From Candidatus Neomarinimicrobiota bacterium (GTDB lineage Bacteria; Fidelibacterota; UBA2242; B5-G15), in contig JACDNV010000004.1 in the NCBI GenBank assembly GCA_017656425.1, positions 62,001 through 126,000 on the forward strand: a DNA stretch of 64,000 nucleotides. Reading direction: 5' to 3'. Both the position numbers and the translations under genes were made by a program. Shown here in pieces: positions 62,948-64,000 of the stretch. Under the pieces are notes generated by a model. It was given only the letters and a program-made list of their open reading frames with translations. It made no database searches and was not told the DNA's origin. The stretch's first letter is position 1; each line of letters starts with the position of its first letter.

Positions 62948-64000
62948 TTAGACTTTTTCTAACAAGTTTTTATTCTCTAGTGAATATACAACTATTCCAT
63001 CTCTTAACTTAGGTTCAAACCATGTTGACTTTGGTGGCATTATTTTATTATCATTAGAAATATTAATAATATCTTCTATATCAACAGGGTATAATGAAAA
63101 TCCAGTTATCGCATTCCCCATATCCACTTTTTTCTTTATCTGTTCAACTGAATCAAAACCACCAATATATTCAATCCTATCACTTTGACTCGGATTATGA
63201 ATATTAAAATAAGGTTTTAGAATAAATTCGTGTAGAATATTTACATCAAGATTTTTAGCAATGTCATCATTTTTCTTAGATCTTAATCTTATTGAAAAAC
63301 ACTTTCCATCACAATAAAATCTAATATCCCCTTTTCTATTAGGTATTAAATCTTTTACCTGTTTTACATAAAATATTTTTGAGATATAATCAATAAAATC
63401 ATCCAGTAAAAAGTGCTCAACTCCTTTTATAATCCTATTATATGAAAGTATGAGTAACTGATCATGAGGAAATATAACAGACAAAAGCCAGCTATTAAGA
63501 TTAGAAAAAGATTTATCTTTTGAATTTTTGAAAATATTATATGCCGCTTCTGCTCTATGGTGTCCATCAGCTATATAAAGAAAATCTATCTCTTTAAAAA
63601 AATCTTCTATATTAAGAATTAAATCTTTCCTATTAACCGCCCACAATTTATTGAGAACACCATTTTCGTCTGAAAATTCAAAAACAGGTTTCTCCATTAA
63701 AACCGAACCAATTAATCCCTTAAAATTGCGATCATCTTTAAAAAATAACATAACTGGTCCAGTTTGTGCTTTAACAACTTCAATATGTTTTGTTCTATCT
63801 ATCAACTTTTCTTCTCTTGTTAATTCATGCTTTTTAATCCGACCACTTTCATAATCCTCCATTGATACTATTGCATACAGACCTATCCTTTCCTTTTTAT
63901 TAAACTTTTGTGATAGAACATAAAAATGAGGGGCATTGTCTAAAATGAATATTTTCTTCCTTAAAAACCACTGCCAGTTTTCCCTTGCTTTTTTATAAAT
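62948..64000 (-). CDS. DUF1015 family protein, 5' end outside the window
   Basis: 350 residues are readable, running off the right edge in frame: 'IYKKARENWQWFLRKKIFIL' is followed by 'DNAPHFYVLSQKF', 'ERIGLYAIVSMEDYESGRIK' and 'KHELTREEKLIDRTKHIEVV'. These, with 'IADGHHRAEAAYNI' and the closing 'KSTWFEPKLRDGIVVY', are DUF1015 marks; the last is a conserved family tail. DUF1015 genes often sit near serA/serC, and a phosphoserine-like role has been suggested, but the function is unproven. The ATG at 63862 is internal and is not the true start. Confidence 0.93.
   Translation of the reverse strand: MYKKARENWQWFLRKKIFILDNAPHFYVLSQKFNKKERIGLYAIVSMEDYESGRIKKHELTREEKLIDRTKHIEVVKAQTGPVMLFFKDDRNFKGLIGSVLMEKPVFEFSDENGVLNKLWAVNRKDLILNIEDFFKEIDFLYIADGHHRAEAAYNIFKNSKDKSFSNLNSWLLSVIFPHDQLLILSYNRIIKGVEHFLLDDFIDYISKIFYVKQVKDLIPNRKGDIRFYCDGKCFSIRLRSKKNDDIAKNLDVNILHEFILKPYFNIHNPSQSDRIEYIGGFDSVEQIKKKVDMGNAITGFSLYPVDIEDIINISNDNKIMPPKSTWFEPKLRDGIVVYSLENKNLLEKV

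Noticed and set aside
1-64000. CRISPR arrays, rRNA genes, prophage or conjugation genes.
   Set aside because: No regularly spaced repeats, rRNA segments or matching proteins were seen on reading through the window.

Overview
The window is AT-rich, densely packed bacterial DNA. Many predicted secreted proteins end in a 'YPNPFN' type-IX-secretion-style sorting domain. There are TonB-dependent receptors, a PorV/PorQ-like protein, sigma-54 activators and a TatT-type TRAP system. This points to a member of the FCB superphylum, probably one of its uncultured or candidate lineages. I cannot name the phylum from the sequence alone.

Layout. 1-707 is a decayed M64 peptidase. 911-6588 holds hsp20, a TPR/DUF3108 protein and a TatT-DctP-DctQ-DctM transporter, with a soluble hybrid histidine kinase converging on it (6585-8111). 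8112-13397 holds an MscS relic, a GH88/GH105 hydrolase, an aldo/keto reductase and an outer-membrane beta-barrel receptor. 13597-18713 holds TrmI followed by a polyphosphate-polymerase-like (VTC), DUF4956, membrane-fusion-protein and CotH group. 19216-60774 is one large glucan-utilisation region. 60771-64000 returns to housekeeping genes: a thioesterase fusion, class II aldolase and a DUF1015 protein cut by the window end.

The glucan region is the highlight. Its enzymes and binding proteins are two GH5 proteins, a GH16 laminarinase-type lipoprotein, a lichenase-type GH16 that is circularly permuted, a GH87-like beta-helix enzyme and a GH3 exo-glucosidase. Import is represented by two TonB-dependent receptors, a carbohydrate-binding surface protein, an SSS sodium symporter and a very divergent SSS-like membrane protein. 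Both sides of the region carry a copy of the same unusual three-gene regulatory module: a membrane-anchored sugar-binding protein, a histidine kinase with an atypical histidine motif, and an NtrC-type sigma-54 activator. No ABC permease lies nearby, so the binding proteins look like dedicated sensors.

Four intergenic sites share a perfect palindrome, TTATCA-N3-TGATAA (20776, 30612, 54498, 58841). Each lies 62-85 bp upstream of the -24 element of a sigma-54-type promoter (two perfect GG-N10-GC, two with one mismatch at -12). Those promoters face the SSS-like gene, the symporter-GH5-GH16 operon, the large surface/TonB/GH operon and the GH3 gene. I infer that the twin modules control a sigma-54 glucan regulon through this operator. 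Copy 1 of the activator is interrupted by a +1 shift at an A9 run, which is either slippage, mutation or a sequencing error.

Several gaps hold gene relics (M64 peptidase, MscS, IS256 transposase, tRNA copies and possibly GH97), which points to recent gene loss and rearrangement. All family calls come from reading motifs by eye; no database search was possible.
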